DNA of 47,036 nucleotides from Bacillota bacterium (lineage in GTDB: Bacteria; Bacillota; Clostridia; Lachnospirales; Lachnospiraceae): assembly GCA_023415055.1 (NCBI GenBank), contig JAEZLZ010000086.1:1-47036 (forward strand), in the 5' to 3' direction. Position 1 is the stretch's first letter, and every line of letters starts with the position of its first letter. Made by a program: the position numbers and the translations under genes. This document shows, in pieces, positions 27,878 through 35,401 of the stretch. The notes beneath the pieces were generated by a model. It saw only the letters and a list, made by a program, of their open reading frames with translations, was not told where the DNA came from and did not search any database.

Positions 27878-28804
27878 ATGAGAAAAAGTAATATTGGGGG
27901 TATTATTATCGCAGCTAGTACAAGCAGAGCGAAACCTATGCTTAAGCTTGGATCTATTCCAGTTGTTAAACGGATTGTTCTTACATTTCAGCAGGCTGAA
28001 GTATTTCCTATTGTTGTAATCACCGGAACACAGGAAGACGAAGTAAGACATGAACTGTCTGAATTTGGAGTTGTATTTATTAAGAATGAGAACTGTATGG
28101 ATGCGACATTGTATGAATCGCTAAAAATTGGTTTGAGTTATCTTCAAGACAAATGTGCTTACATAGCAATCGCACCGGTGAACTCGCCTGTGTTTACACC
28201 GGAGACGCTGATGAAGCTGTATGATGCACAGGAGGAGGTGGCTTTTCCGATTTATCAAAGTCGGACAGGATACCCGATTCTCATAACCACCGCGGCAATT
28301 CCTGATATCATGAATTATAAAGATGAGGAAGAATACAGACAGGCTATTTTTTCAGTAGGGGACCGTCATGCCGGCGTGGAAGTTGAGGATGAAGGTGTGG
28401 TTCAGGATATTCATAGTTATGAAGAATTGCAGAGACTTCTGGAGAAGTATAATCGTTCCCTGATGCAGGCCTCGGTTGGTCTGTGCATCGAGAAGGAGAC
28501 CGTGTTTTTTGATAACCGGGCGAAGCTGCTGCTTTATCTGATCTCGGAAACGATGTCGGTCAGTAAGGCTTGTGAGCTTATGTCAATGTCCTATGCAAAA
28601 GCTTGGAAGGTACTTAATAAACTGGAATCGGAGCTCGGCTATCAGATTATTCAGAGACGCCAGGGGGGCAGTCGGGTTGGAAGGACACATCTAACTCAAA
28701 AAGGAATCGATTTTCTTCAGGCCTATATCGAATACGAAGATAGTGTCTTTAAGCATGCAAGAGCGGAATTTGTCAGAATATTTAAGGGTAAAAGTTTAAT
28801 TTGA
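27878..28804 (+). CDS. MobA-like nucleotidyltransferase fused to a ModE-type HTH domain
   Basis: About 308 residues. The N-terminal part (about 1-190) has the NTP-transferase fold of MobA/MocA proteins, which attach nucleotides to molybdopterin. The C-terminal part (about 210-285) is a ModE-like LysR-type winged helix (SVSKACELMSMSYAKAWKVL, then GGSRVGRTHLTQKG). The normal nucleotide-binding signature L-A-A-G-x-S-x-R-M-G-x-x-K is changed to IAASTSRAKPMLKLG: the first Gly is lost, so catalysis is doubtful and a regulatory role is possible. The start is placed at ATG 27878 (GGAG 6 bases ahead) rather than 27854. A molybdenum-hydroxylase cluster follows downstream, which fits a molybdenum-cofactor-related regulator or maturation factor. 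Confidence 0.8.
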   Translation: MRKSNIGGIIIAASTSRAKPMLKLGSIPVVKRIVLTFQQAEVFPIVVITGTQEDEVRHELSEFGVVFIKNENCMDATLYESLKIGLSYLQDKCAYIAIAPVNSPVFTPETLMKLYDAQEEVAFPIYQSRTGYPILITTAAIPDIMNYKDEEEYRQAIFSVGDRHAGVEVEDEGVVQDIHSYEELQRLLEKYNRSLMQASVGLCIEKETVFFDNRAKLLLYLISETMSVSKACELMSMSYAKAWKVLNKLESELGYQIIQRRQGGSRVGRTHLTQKGIDFLQAYIEYEDSVFKHARAEFVRIFKGKSLI

Positions 28805-28830
28805 TATTTCTACTAATATTTACAAACAAG

Positions 28831-28859
28831 TTGAAAGAAAAATAGCTCATATCTATAAT
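28831..28859 (+). promoter_or_regulatory. Sigma-A-like promoter for the catabolic cluster
   Basis: TTGAAA (28831-28836), a 17-base spacer, TATAAT (28854-28859). It is 131 bases upstream of the first cluster gene and overlaps the terminator hairpin of the preceding gene, so both signals share the same bases. Confidence 0.6.
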
Positions 28860-28882
28860 ATAGGTATGAGCTCATTTTTTTA
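28843..28882 (+). terminator. Terminator of the MobA-like/ModE gene
   Basis: AGCTCATA (28844-28851) pairs with TATGAGCT (28865-28872); the loop itself can fold (CTAT/ATAG). A run of seven T follows (28876-28882). It lies about 40 bases after the stop. Confidence 0.8.
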
Positions 28883-28924
28883 TAAACCATGGAAACAAGC
28901 CAGTCTGAGAGGAAAGGCTGGGGA

Positions 28925-28972
28925 TTTTGCTATTGAACAAAGACCCTGATTTCAGGGTGAAAATAAGCAAAA
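28925..28972 (+). promoter_or_regulatory. Structured 5' leader of the catabolic cluster
   Basis: TTTTGCT (28925-28931) pairs with AGCAAAA (28966-28972) around an inner hairpin ACCCTG-ATTT-CAGGGT (28943-28958), with unpaired A-rich internal loops. A further small stem (CCAG/CTGG) precedes it. The ribosome binding site AAGGAGGA (28977-28984) lies just outside, so the structure does not hide it directly. It fits no riboswitch class I know. Confidence 0.4.
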
Positions 28973-28990
28973 AATGAAGGAGGAAATAGT

Positions 28991-29653
28991 ATGGGTATTA
29001 TTATTGATGAGATGGAAGGTAAATTAAGACCCCCGTCAATCGGATTAAAGCCGTATGAGGCAAAGGTTATACCGCTTACCACAGGTGAGGATATGCTGGT
29101 ACGTGAGGTAACCTATGATGAGATTCCTTTGTTAATGGAGACGATTGAACCTTTAATGAAACAGCCGAAGGATTTCTATGATATCGTTGCATCCCGCATC
29201 TATGCGGAACTTCTCGGAATGTACCGCTTCCGTGTACAGGACGAATATTGCTTCGTCGGCGCGGTGAATGGTGAAATTGCCGGAATTGTGAATGGACGCC
29301 TTGTAAATGAAAAGGTAGGTATGTCCTACCATACCATGACATTAAAGCGTGGTGCTCGTGTCGGTGCTCAGCTGTTTGCAGCAAAAATGGAATATCATTT
29401 TGACTTTATGAATCAGGATGAAGTTTGGATCGTTGCGGAAAGCCCGAATGGTTTCAAGAGATGGATGATTGAATATGAGTTAGAATCCCACCCTGAGTGT
29501 CCTCATGAATTAGGCGGAGTTCCTACCTATGTATTGACACGTGCATTATGGGAGAAACATAAGTCGAATAAGAACGTTGGTATTCGTCCCGCCTTTGAGG
29601 AGGTTGTTGAGGCTAATAAGGTATTACATAAACCTGCCAAGATCAGTGTCTGA
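28991..29653 (+). CDS. GNAT-like protein of unknown function, first gene of the catabolic cluster
   Basis: A 220-residue protein with AAGGAGGA ahead of ATG 28991. The order of elements from about residue 36 (VREVTYDEIPLLME, helix, then YCFVGAVNGEIAGIVNGRLV, then MTLKRGARVGAQLFAAKMEY) resembles a GNAT fold: beta1-helix, central antiparallel strands, and an acetyl-CoA-site helix. However, the signature R/Q-x-x-G-x-G/A is not exact, so enzymatic activity is uncertain. I do not recognise a named family. It is followed by the thiolase-like gene, with a hairpin in the 65-base gap. Its place at the head of a cluster that handles CoA-type intermediates would suit an acyl-CoA-binding function (inference). 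Confidence 0.6.
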   Translation: MGIIIDEMEGKLRPPSIGLKPYEAKVIPLTTGEDMLVREVTYDEIPLLMETIEPLMKQPKDFYDIVASRIYAELLGMYRFRVQDEYCFVGAVNGEIAGIVNGRLVNEKVGMSYHTMTLKRGARVGAQLFAAKMEYHFDFMNQDEVWIVAESPNGFKRWMIEYELESHPECPHELGGVPTYVLTRALWEKHKSNKNVGIRPAFEEVVEANKVLHKPAKISV

Positions 29654-29718
29654 GAGGAGATCATCATAAATTTATGCTGCCGCACTAATTCATAGTCAGT
29701 GGCAGAATGGAGGTTATT

Positions 29719-30915
29719 ATGAGGAATGTAGGTATTGTTGGTGTTGGGCATACCAAGTTCGGTAAATCAGATCTTCCCTTTATCGATATGGTCTGTGCTG
29801 CAGCACTGGAAGCGATGGATGATGCAGGAGCTAAGACAGGAAACAAGAATGTAATCGATCAGGTATTCGTCGGTACCATGGGTGCCGGAATGGTTAGTCG
29901 TATCAGCGGAATTGCCTCTGCGGTAGTGGATACGCTAAATATCCGACCAGCTATGGCTGAGACAATCGAGAATGGCCCGGCCTCCGGCGCTTCTGCAATT
30001 AAGCTGGGTTATATGGCGATTGCGTCCGGTATGTGCGACTGTGTACTTGTCATCGGTGCTGAGGGAATGCGTGTCGTAAGTGGATGGGAAGGAACTGATT
30101 TTGTCGCGACCATGCTTCATCCGGAGGGCGAATATAGATATGGTCTGACTTTACCGGCTTTTGCGGGATTATTTACAAGGCTGCGTATGGATCAAGATGG
30201 ACTGGAAAGCAAAGATCTGGCAATTGTATCAGTGAAGAACCATGCGAATGCAATGAAGAATCCCTGCGCTCATATCCAGGCACCCGTTGTTCTGGAGCGT
30301 ATAACAAATAAGGCATATATTAACGCAACGAATCCTATCGTTGCCGACCCTCTTCGTCAATACGATATGTGTCCGGTATCGGATGGAGCAGCAGCTGTTT
30401 TATTGGTTGCGGAGGATAAACAGGAGGCCCTGGGATTTGCAAACAAGAAGTTTGTTAAGATCGCTGGAATCGGCTCTGCTACGGACACTCATGTTGTAGC
30501 TAATCGGGAAGTGCCGACGGATCTGCTGGCAGTACGCCTAAGCGCTGATATGGCTTATAAGATGGCAGGCGTCGGTCCGCAGGATATTGACATTGCTGAG
30601 TTGCATGATGCTTTTCAGATTCTTGAAATAGCCGAATCCGAAGAGGTAGGGTTCTTTGGACGTGGAGAAGGTCATATTGCTGCAAGGAACGGAGAGACTG
30701 CACTGACCGGGAAGAAACCGATTAATACTTCCGGAGGTCTTAAGGCGAAAGGTCATCCTCTGGGAGCAACCGGAGTATCCCAGGTGGTAGAGCTGGTTCG
30801 CCAGCTGCGCGGAGAGGCCGGAGAGAGACAGGTTGCCGGTGCAAAGACAGGCTTGGCAGTCAACTTCGGTGGTTTCGGTAATAACGTCGTATCAACCGTT
30901 CTGACAACGGAGTAA
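29719..30915 (+). CDS. Thiolase-superfamily protein (SCP2-thiolase type) lacking the nucleophilic cysteine
   Basis: A 398-residue thiolase-fold protein, close to the usual 390 of SCP2-type thiolases. Family landmarks are clear: the opening NVGIVGVGHTKFG, the HDAF motif in IAELHDAFQI, and the C-terminal GGLKAKGHPLGATG with its catalytic-type His. The segment that normally carries the nucleophilic Cys (x-E-x-x-C-A-S-G) reads IENGPASGA, with Pro87 in place of Cys, so ordinary thiolysis is unlikely. Cys-less members paired with a DUF35 protein include steroid side-chain aldolases of the Ltp2 type, and a DUF35 gene follows here. A retro-aldol role is therefore suggested. The start at 29719 has GGAGG 5 bases ahead; an in-frame ATG at 29707 lacks a site. 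Confidence 0.88.
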   Translation: MRNVGIVGVGHTKFGKSDLPFIDMVCAAALEAMDDAGAKTGNKNVIDQVFVGTMGAGMVSRISGIASAVVDTLNIRPAMAETIENGPASGASAIKLGYMAIASGMCDCVLVIGAEGMRVVSGWEGTDFVATMLHPEGEYRYGLTLPAFAGLFTRLRMDQDGLESKDLAIVSVKNHANAMKNPCAHIQAPVVLERITNKAYINATNPIVADPLRQYDMCPVSDGAAAVLLVAEDKQEALGFANKKFVKIAGIGSATDTHVVANREVPTDLLAVRLSADMAYKMAGVGPQDIDIAELHDAFQILEIAESEEVGFFGRGEGHIAARNGETALTGKKPINTSGGLKAKGHPLGATGVSQVVELVRQLRGEAGERQVAGAKTGLAVNFGGFGNNVVSTVLTTE

Positions 30916-30936
30916 GGGAAGGGCAGGGTGATTATT

Positions 30937-31302
30937 ATGGAACAAATGTATGCATATAAATGCACTAAATGCGGTAAGCTCCATCATCCTCGCTATATCG
31001 TCTGCCAAAACCCGGAATGTGATGGACGAGAGTTTGAGAAGCTGCCTTTAGAAGGAAAATGCAAATTATTAACCTGGACCAGAGTTTATAATTTACCGGA
31101 AGGCTATATGTGCCCTTGGTTGAATTTTGGTATCGTTGAATTTGATAACGGAGTACGGGTAACCGGTCAGATTGGTATTGATGACGGAATTGAATCAGGA
31201 ATGGAACTAGAGGCAACTGTCGGAGTCGTAAGGGAAAAATCTATCCTATATAAAGAGACAGTAACTGCTCCCCAGTATGGTTTCATATTCCAAAAGGCTT
31301 AG
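30937..31302 (+). CDS. DUF35 zinc-ribbon/OB-fold protein, partner of the thiolase-like protein
   Basis: A 121-residue protein with an N-terminal rubredoxin-like zinc ribbon (CTKCGKLHHPR, then CQNPEC, giving four cysteines) and a C-terminal OB-fold of the acyl-CoA-associated DUF35 family (LEGKCKLLTWTRVYNLPEGY, then FGIVEFDNGVRVTGQI). DUF35 proteins form complexes with thiolase-fold enzymes and bind the CoA part of the substrate or channel intermediates. The gene starts 21 bases after the thiolase-like stop, so the two are surely co-expressed. ATG 30937 is preferred to the in-frame GTG at 30928. The stop codon lies in the loop of a perfect 15-bp hairpin. Confidence 0.88.
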   Translation: MEQMYAYKCTKCGKLHHPRYIVCQNPECDGREFEKLPLEGKCKLLTWTRVYNLPEGYMCPWLNFGIVEFDNGVRVTGQIGIDDGIESGMELEATVGVVREKSILYKETVTAPQYGFIFQKA

Positions 31303-31317
31303 GCCTTTTGGAATATG
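31284..31317 (+). promoter_or_regulatory. Perfect 15-bp intercistronic hairpin around the DUF35 stop codon
   Basis: CATATTCCAAAAGGC (31284-31298) and GCCTTTTGGAATATG (31303-31317) pair perfectly around the loop TTAG, which contains two bases or more of the stop codon TAG (31300-31302). The ribosome binding site GGAGG (31317-31321) of the next gene begins at the last base of the stem. No T-run follows. It could limit translation of the next gene or protect the mRNA from decay. Confidence 0.7.
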
Positions 31318-31327
31318 GAGGTATGCT

Positions 31328-32266
31328 ATGAAGGAGCGGAATGCACTTGAGATTTGTCGGCAGCTTCAAAGCACTTTATCAGCCTGTGATAAGGTACTGC
31401 AGGTTCACTCGGTATTTGCATCCGCGGTTAATTTCATCGGGGAGGATTTCTTCTTCTCAGTAGTTACAGAACAGCATTGTCTTTATCCGATGTCCTGTAG
31501 GATAGAAGAAGATGCTTCCCTGACAGAGGCTGGAATAAGAGCTGGTATGAGTGTTATCGCATCCGGTGAAGGAATCTATCTTCCCCAGGCAGAGTTTTCA
31601 ATCGATTTACGTAGAAGTATAGTAGTGGATCTGTCCATTTGTAATCTTCTTGGGTTGTCCATTCCGGAGAAGCTTCAGGCAAAGATAGCAATACTGAAAG
31701 AACTGGTTCGTGCGAAGGGATGTAAGGAGGATCTGAGCGCCCTGGTTACAGAAAAATATTATAACCCATGTGCGGATGCTGTCAAAAAACGTTTGCCGGA
31801 ATTTAATAAAGCGATGAGAGCAGGAGACATACAAGCGGTTGAGCTGGCAGGAGCACTTGCTGGAGGAGGATTAGGACTTACCCCCTCTACCGATGATTTG
31901 TTGGTCGGCTATCTGTCCATATATCTTGCTCATACTCTGGCTGCAGATTACGGCTTTCTGGATACCGCGCTGATACTGACAAAAGCGATGGGAAGAGAAG
32001 CTGCAAAGCATACAAATTTAATAAGCGGGGCTTTTTTAAAACAATGCGGAAGGGGCTTGCTTTCGGAGAATATGATAAAGCTAATTGTTGCGTTATATTC
32101 AGATTCGAAAGAAGAGGCAGTCCGATTATGTGGAGAGCGTATTCTAGAGTTTGGTTCTACATCCGGAACGGATATACTGACCGGTGTTATCTTAGCCTTG
32201 TTGAATCTAAACGAAGACTTACAGCAATCCGCAATCAATGGAGGACAATATTGTGGTAAAGCTTGA
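31328..32266 (+). CDS. AllH-like protein (DUF2877), oxamate-carbamoyltransferase-type subunit
   Basis: A 312-residue protein of the DUF2877 family, to which E. coli AllH (YlbF) belongs. The conserved motif GLGLTPSTDDLLVGYL lies near residues 178-195, and the C-terminus has a second Gly/Ser-rich segment FGSTSGTDILTGVILAL. In E. coli, AllF (FdrA), AllG (YlbE) and AllH form the enzyme that converts oxalurate to oxamate and carbamoyl phosphate at the end of allantoin breakdown. All three partners are encoded here in a row. The start at 31328 has GGAGG 6 bases ahead; the frame is open further upstream but overlaps the DUF35 gene. It overlaps the start of the FdrA gene. The natural substrate here need not be oxalurate. 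Confidence 0.82.
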   Translation: MKERNALEICRQLQSTLSACDKVLQVHSVFASAVNFIGEDFFFSVVTEQHCLYPMSCRIEEDASLTEAGIRAGMSVIASGEGIYLPQAEFSIDLRRSIVVDLSICNLLGLSIPEKLQAKIAILKELVRAKGCKEDLSALVTEKYYNPCADAVKKRLPEFNKAMRAGDIQAVELAGALAGGGLGLTPSTDDLLVGYLSIYLAHTLAADYGFLDTALILTKAMGREAAKHTNLISGAFLKQCGRGLLSENMIKLIVALYSDSKEEAVRLCGERILEFGSTSGTDILTGVILALLNLNEDLQQSAINGGQYCGKA

Positions 32267-33812
32267 AATTAGAAAAAATGCTTATTATGATTCGGTAACC
32301 TTGATGTTGATTAGCAACGAGGTAAAAAAGTTAGAGGGTGTCAAGGAAGCACTGGTTGGTATGGGAACGGACTTGAATTGTGAGATCGCACATAACATCG
32401 GGCTTGCGACACCTGAATTTACAGATGTAACGGCAAATGATCTTTTTGTCGCAGTGGAATGCAAAGATGAGTTAATCTTTGAGCTTGTCCGTAAGAAGGT
32501 GGAGGAGCTTCTCAATAAGAAATCGGAAGCAAGGGAAGCGGATTATTATACTCCAACTTTAGATGGGGCAATTAAACTTGATCCGGATATCAATATGGCA
32601 GTCATATCCGTTCCCGGTAAATACGCAGCGGATGTGGCAGAAAGCTGTCTGGACAAAGATATTAATGTTATGCTTTTCTCGGATAATGTTACGATAGAAG
32701 AAGAACGGACATTGAAGGAATATGCATATCAAAAGGGATTGCTGGTGATGGGGCCGGATTGCGGAACAGCGATTATCAATCATGTACCGCTTGCCTTTGC
32801 CAATGTGGTAAGGTCAGGTGATATCGGAATTGTCGCAGCCTCAGGCACCGGTACGCAGGAGGTATCCTCGATCATAGACCAGTTAGGCGGTGGCGTATCC
32901 CAGGTGATAGGAACCGGCGGACGTGACCTAAAGAAGGAAATCGGGGGGCTGATGATGAAGCTTGGGCTCTCTGCCCTGACAAAAGACCCTCAGACAAGAG
33001 TAATTACACTGATCAGTAAGCCTCCGGCAAAGGAGATCGCATCCTTGATCTTGACACAGGCTTCTGAGGCAAAAAAGCCGGTGGTTGTTTGTTTCATCGG
33101 CGGTGATCGTGAGGAAATTGAAGCCTTTGGTCTGACCGCCGCCATTTCTCTAGAAGATGCAGCGAAGAAAGCAGTTGCTTTATCAAGAGGTGAACCGGTC
33201 AGTGATTACAGAGATTTTACGATGGGAAGTGAGGCAGCGCTAAAGCTTGCAAAGGAAGAAGCGAATCAGATGTCCAGGAGTCAGAAGTATGTCCGTGGAT
33301 TTTATACAGGTGGGACCTTGTGTGATGAAGCTATGAAATTAATGCTTCCAAAGCTGAAACATATCTATAGTAATATTCCCTTGCAGCCGGAGGATAAGCT
33401 GAAGGATGCAAGAAACGGCAAGAGCTGTCAGCATACCTTCTTGGACTTCGGAGATGACGAATTCACCGTAGGAAGACCTCACCCTATGATTGATCCGTCC
33501 CTTCGTGCAGAACGGGTCAGATCCGAGGGAAGAGATCCGGAATGTGCCATTATTATGGTGGATTGCGTGATTGGTTACGGTTCCCATGAGGATCCGGCGA
33601 AGGACCTGTCAGAGGCGATTATTCGGGCAAAAGAGTCGGCCGGGGCAGAGGGGAGACATTTACTTGTCATAGCCGAGGTATGTGGAACCGAAGGGGATCC
33701 TCAGTGTCTAAGTAAGACAAGGAAGCAGTTAGAAGAGGCAGGTGCCCTTGTCTTTCCTTCCAATGCCCAGGCAACCCGGTTTGCTGAACTTGTACTTGAC
33801 AATATGCAGTAA
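32253..33812 (+). CDS. fdrA: FdrA-family protein (AllF-like, acyl-CoA-synthetase fold)
   Basis: A 519-residue FdrA/AllF-type protein, related to the alpha subunit of succinyl-CoA synthetase and somewhat shorter than E. coli FdrA (about 555). After an N-terminal domain (about 1-95) the CoA-ligase-like part shows VMGPDCGTAI and GIVAASGTGTQEVSSII, with VIGTGGRDL, typical of this fold. In the E. coli complex it works with AllG and AllH on an N-carbamoyl substrate. The start is taken as GTG 32253, 8 bases after GGAGG (32240-32244). The in-frame ATG at 32238 overlaps that binding site and cannot use it. Its first 14 bases overlap the AllH-like gene, so the two are translationally coupled. Confidence 0.88.
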   Translation: MVKLEIRKNAYYDSVTLMLISNEVKKLEGVKEALVGMGTDLNCEIAHNIGLATPEFTDVTANDLFVAVECKDELIFELVRKKVEELLNKKSEAREADYYTPTLDGAIKLDPDINMAVISVPGKYAADVAESCLDKDINVMLFSDNVTIEEERTLKEYAYQKGLLVMGPDCGTAIINHVPLAFANVVRSGDIGIVAASGTGTQEVSSIIDQLGGGVSQVIGTGGRDLKKEIGGLMMKLGLSALTKDPQTRVITLISKPPAKEIASLILTQASEAKKPVVVCFIGGDREEIEAFGLTAAISLEDAAKKAVALSRGEPVSDYRDFTMGSEAALKLAKEEANQMSRSQKYVRGFYTGGTLCDEAMKLMLPKLKHIYSNIPLQPEDKLKDARNGKSCQHTFLDFGDDEFTVGRPHPMIDPSLRAERVRSEGRDPECAIIMVDCVIGYGSHEDPAKDLSEAIIRAKESAGAEGRHLLVIAEVCGTEGDPQCLSKTRKQLEEAGALVFPSNAQATRFAELVLDNMQ

Positions 33813-33832
33813 GCAGTTCAAACGGTAATATT

Positions 33833-33859
33833 TAGCCTGCTGGTAAGAGCGTCAGGCTA
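33833..33859 (+). promoter_or_regulatory. Intercistronic hairpin before the AllG-like gene
   Basis: TAGCCTG (33833-33839) pairs with CAGGCTA (33853-33859). The purine-rich ribosome binding site AGAAAGG (33862-33868) follows at once. It has no T-run, so it is not a simple terminator. Confidence 0.5.
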
Positions 33860-33881
33860 TGAGAAAGGCATGGTTATCAGG

Positions 33882-35306
33882 ATGGATAAATTAAATGAAT
33901 TATTCGGGAAGGACCTGCATGTAGTTAACTTCGGAATAGAGTCATTTTATCAGGATTTAAAGAAACAAGGGAATTCGGCGGTTCATGTTGATTGGAAGCC
34001 GATTGCCGGCGGTGATAAGGAAGCAGCCGCTTACCTCAGGATGCTACATAAACCGGAACTTTCCACTAAAATTGATAAGGCAAACAAAGAAGCATTGCAC
34101 AGGATACTTATGGCTCAGCCAACTTTGGTTGGACTCGGAATCGCCGGTGAAGTCATTCCGGGTATGACGAAGGAAACTATCCTTCATGCAGGTCCGCCAA
34201 TCACCTGGGATCGCATGTGCGGACCTCAAAAGGGTGCGGTTCGAGGCGGTCTGGTATACGAAGGACTTGCAGCAGATCTTTCGGAAGCAGAAATTTTGGC
34301 AGCCTCCGGAAGAATTAAATTTGATCCCTGCCATATGCATGATGCAGTTGGACCAATGGCAGGTGTAATTACCTACTCCATGCCGGTATGGATCCTGGAG
34401 AATAAGACCTTCGGTAACCGTGCTTATTGCACCTTGAACGAAGGGCTTGGTAAGGTTCTTCGTTTTGGTGCCTTTGATGAGGAGGTATTAACCAGGCTTC
34501 GATGGATGAAGGAGGTTTTATACCCGGTACTGAAAGCTGGAATGGAAATCAAAGGTGAGATTGATATTAAGATTATCCTTGCCCAGATACTTCAGATGGG
34601 AGATGAAGGGCATAACCGGAATAAAGCAGGAACCTCATTGCTGTTCCGTGAACTGACTCCGGCAATTATGGCAGCTAAGCTTCCGGAGGAGTGGAAGATC
34701 GATGCACTGAAGTTTATTAACAGCAATGACCACACCTTCTTGAATATATCGATGCCGGCCTGCAAGTGTACGATGGATCCGATTCTTGATATTGAATATA
34801 GCACTGTTCTGGCTACCATGAGCCGCAACGGGACGGATTTTGGTATACGGATTGCAGGTCTTGGAAAGGATGCATGGTTCACCGGTCCTGCTGAAAAGGT
34901 AGAGGGGCTTTTGTTCCCCGGCTTTACCGAAGCGGATGCGGCAAGGGATATGGGAGATTCCTGTATTACGGAGACTGCAGGAATCGGAGGCTTCTGTATG
35001 GCTGCAGCACCCGCAATCGTTCAATTTGTCGGCGGTCAGGTATCCGATGCCATCAATTATACAAAGCAGATGTATGAGATAACCGTTGGAGAAGGATCCG
35101 CTTATAAGATTCCGGTACTTGACTTCAGAGGCGGTCCCACCGCGATTGACCTGATCAAGGTGCTTGAGACAGGAATCCGACCGATCATCAATACCGGGAT
35201 TGCGCATAAGGATGCCGGTGTAGGTCAGGTTGGAGCAGGTATAGTACATCCGCCACAGGAATGCTTTAAGAAAGCTCTTCAGACCTGTGCCACTCAGTGG
35301 TCATAG
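33882..35306 (+). CDS. AllG-like protein (DUF1116), oxamate-carbamoyltransferase-type subunit
   Basis: A 474-residue DUF1116 (YlbE/YahG/AllG) protein, a little longer than the E. coli members because of an N-terminal segment of about 80 residues (NVINFG-like VVNFGIESFYQDLKKQG). Conserved stretches include LHAGPPITWDRMCGPQKGA, FDPCHMHDAVGPMAGV, MGDEGHNRNKAGTSLL and a C-terminal DTGIAHKD-like NTGIAHKDAGVGQVGAG. The His/Asp-rich segments suggest the active-site side of the complex. With the AllH- and FdrA-like genes directly upstream it completes the three-part set. The start is uncertain: ATG 33882 gives MDKLNELFG; ATG 33870 is also in frame, but AAGG is too near to it. Confidence 0.85.
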   Translation: MDKLNELFGKDLHVVNFGIESFYQDLKKQGNSAVHVDWKPIAGGDKEAAAYLRMLHKPELSTKIDKANKEALHRILMAQPTLVGLGIAGEVIPGMTKETILHAGPPITWDRMCGPQKGAVRGGLVYEGLAADLSEAEILAASGRIKFDPCHMHDAVGPMAGVITYSMPVWILENKTFGNRAYCTLNEGLGKVLRFGAFDEEVLTRLRWMKEVLYPVLKAGMEIKGEIDIKIILAQILQMGDEGHNRNKAGTSLLFRELTPAIMAAKLPEEWKIDALKFINSNDHTFLNISMPACKCTMDPILDIEYSTVLATMSRNGTDFGIRIAGLGKDAWFTGPAEKVEGLLFPGFTEADAARDMGDSCITETAGIGGFCMAAAPAIVQFVGGQVSDAINYTKQMYEITVGEGSAYKIPVLDFRGGPTAIDLIKVLETGIRPIINTGIAHKDAGVGQVGAGIVHPPQECFKKALQTCATQWS

Positions 35307-35401
35307 AATGACATCTATTATGTTGACCGGATTTTGATTCAACATATCGAAGCAGTAGAATTAGTTATATAAAATAATAAGAAAAGATGGAGGAATGAAT
35401 T

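Noticed and set aside
32238..32252. ATG at 32238 as the FdrA start
   Set aside because: The only good ribosome binding site (GGAGG 32240-32244) overlaps this ATG, so it must serve the GTG at 32253.
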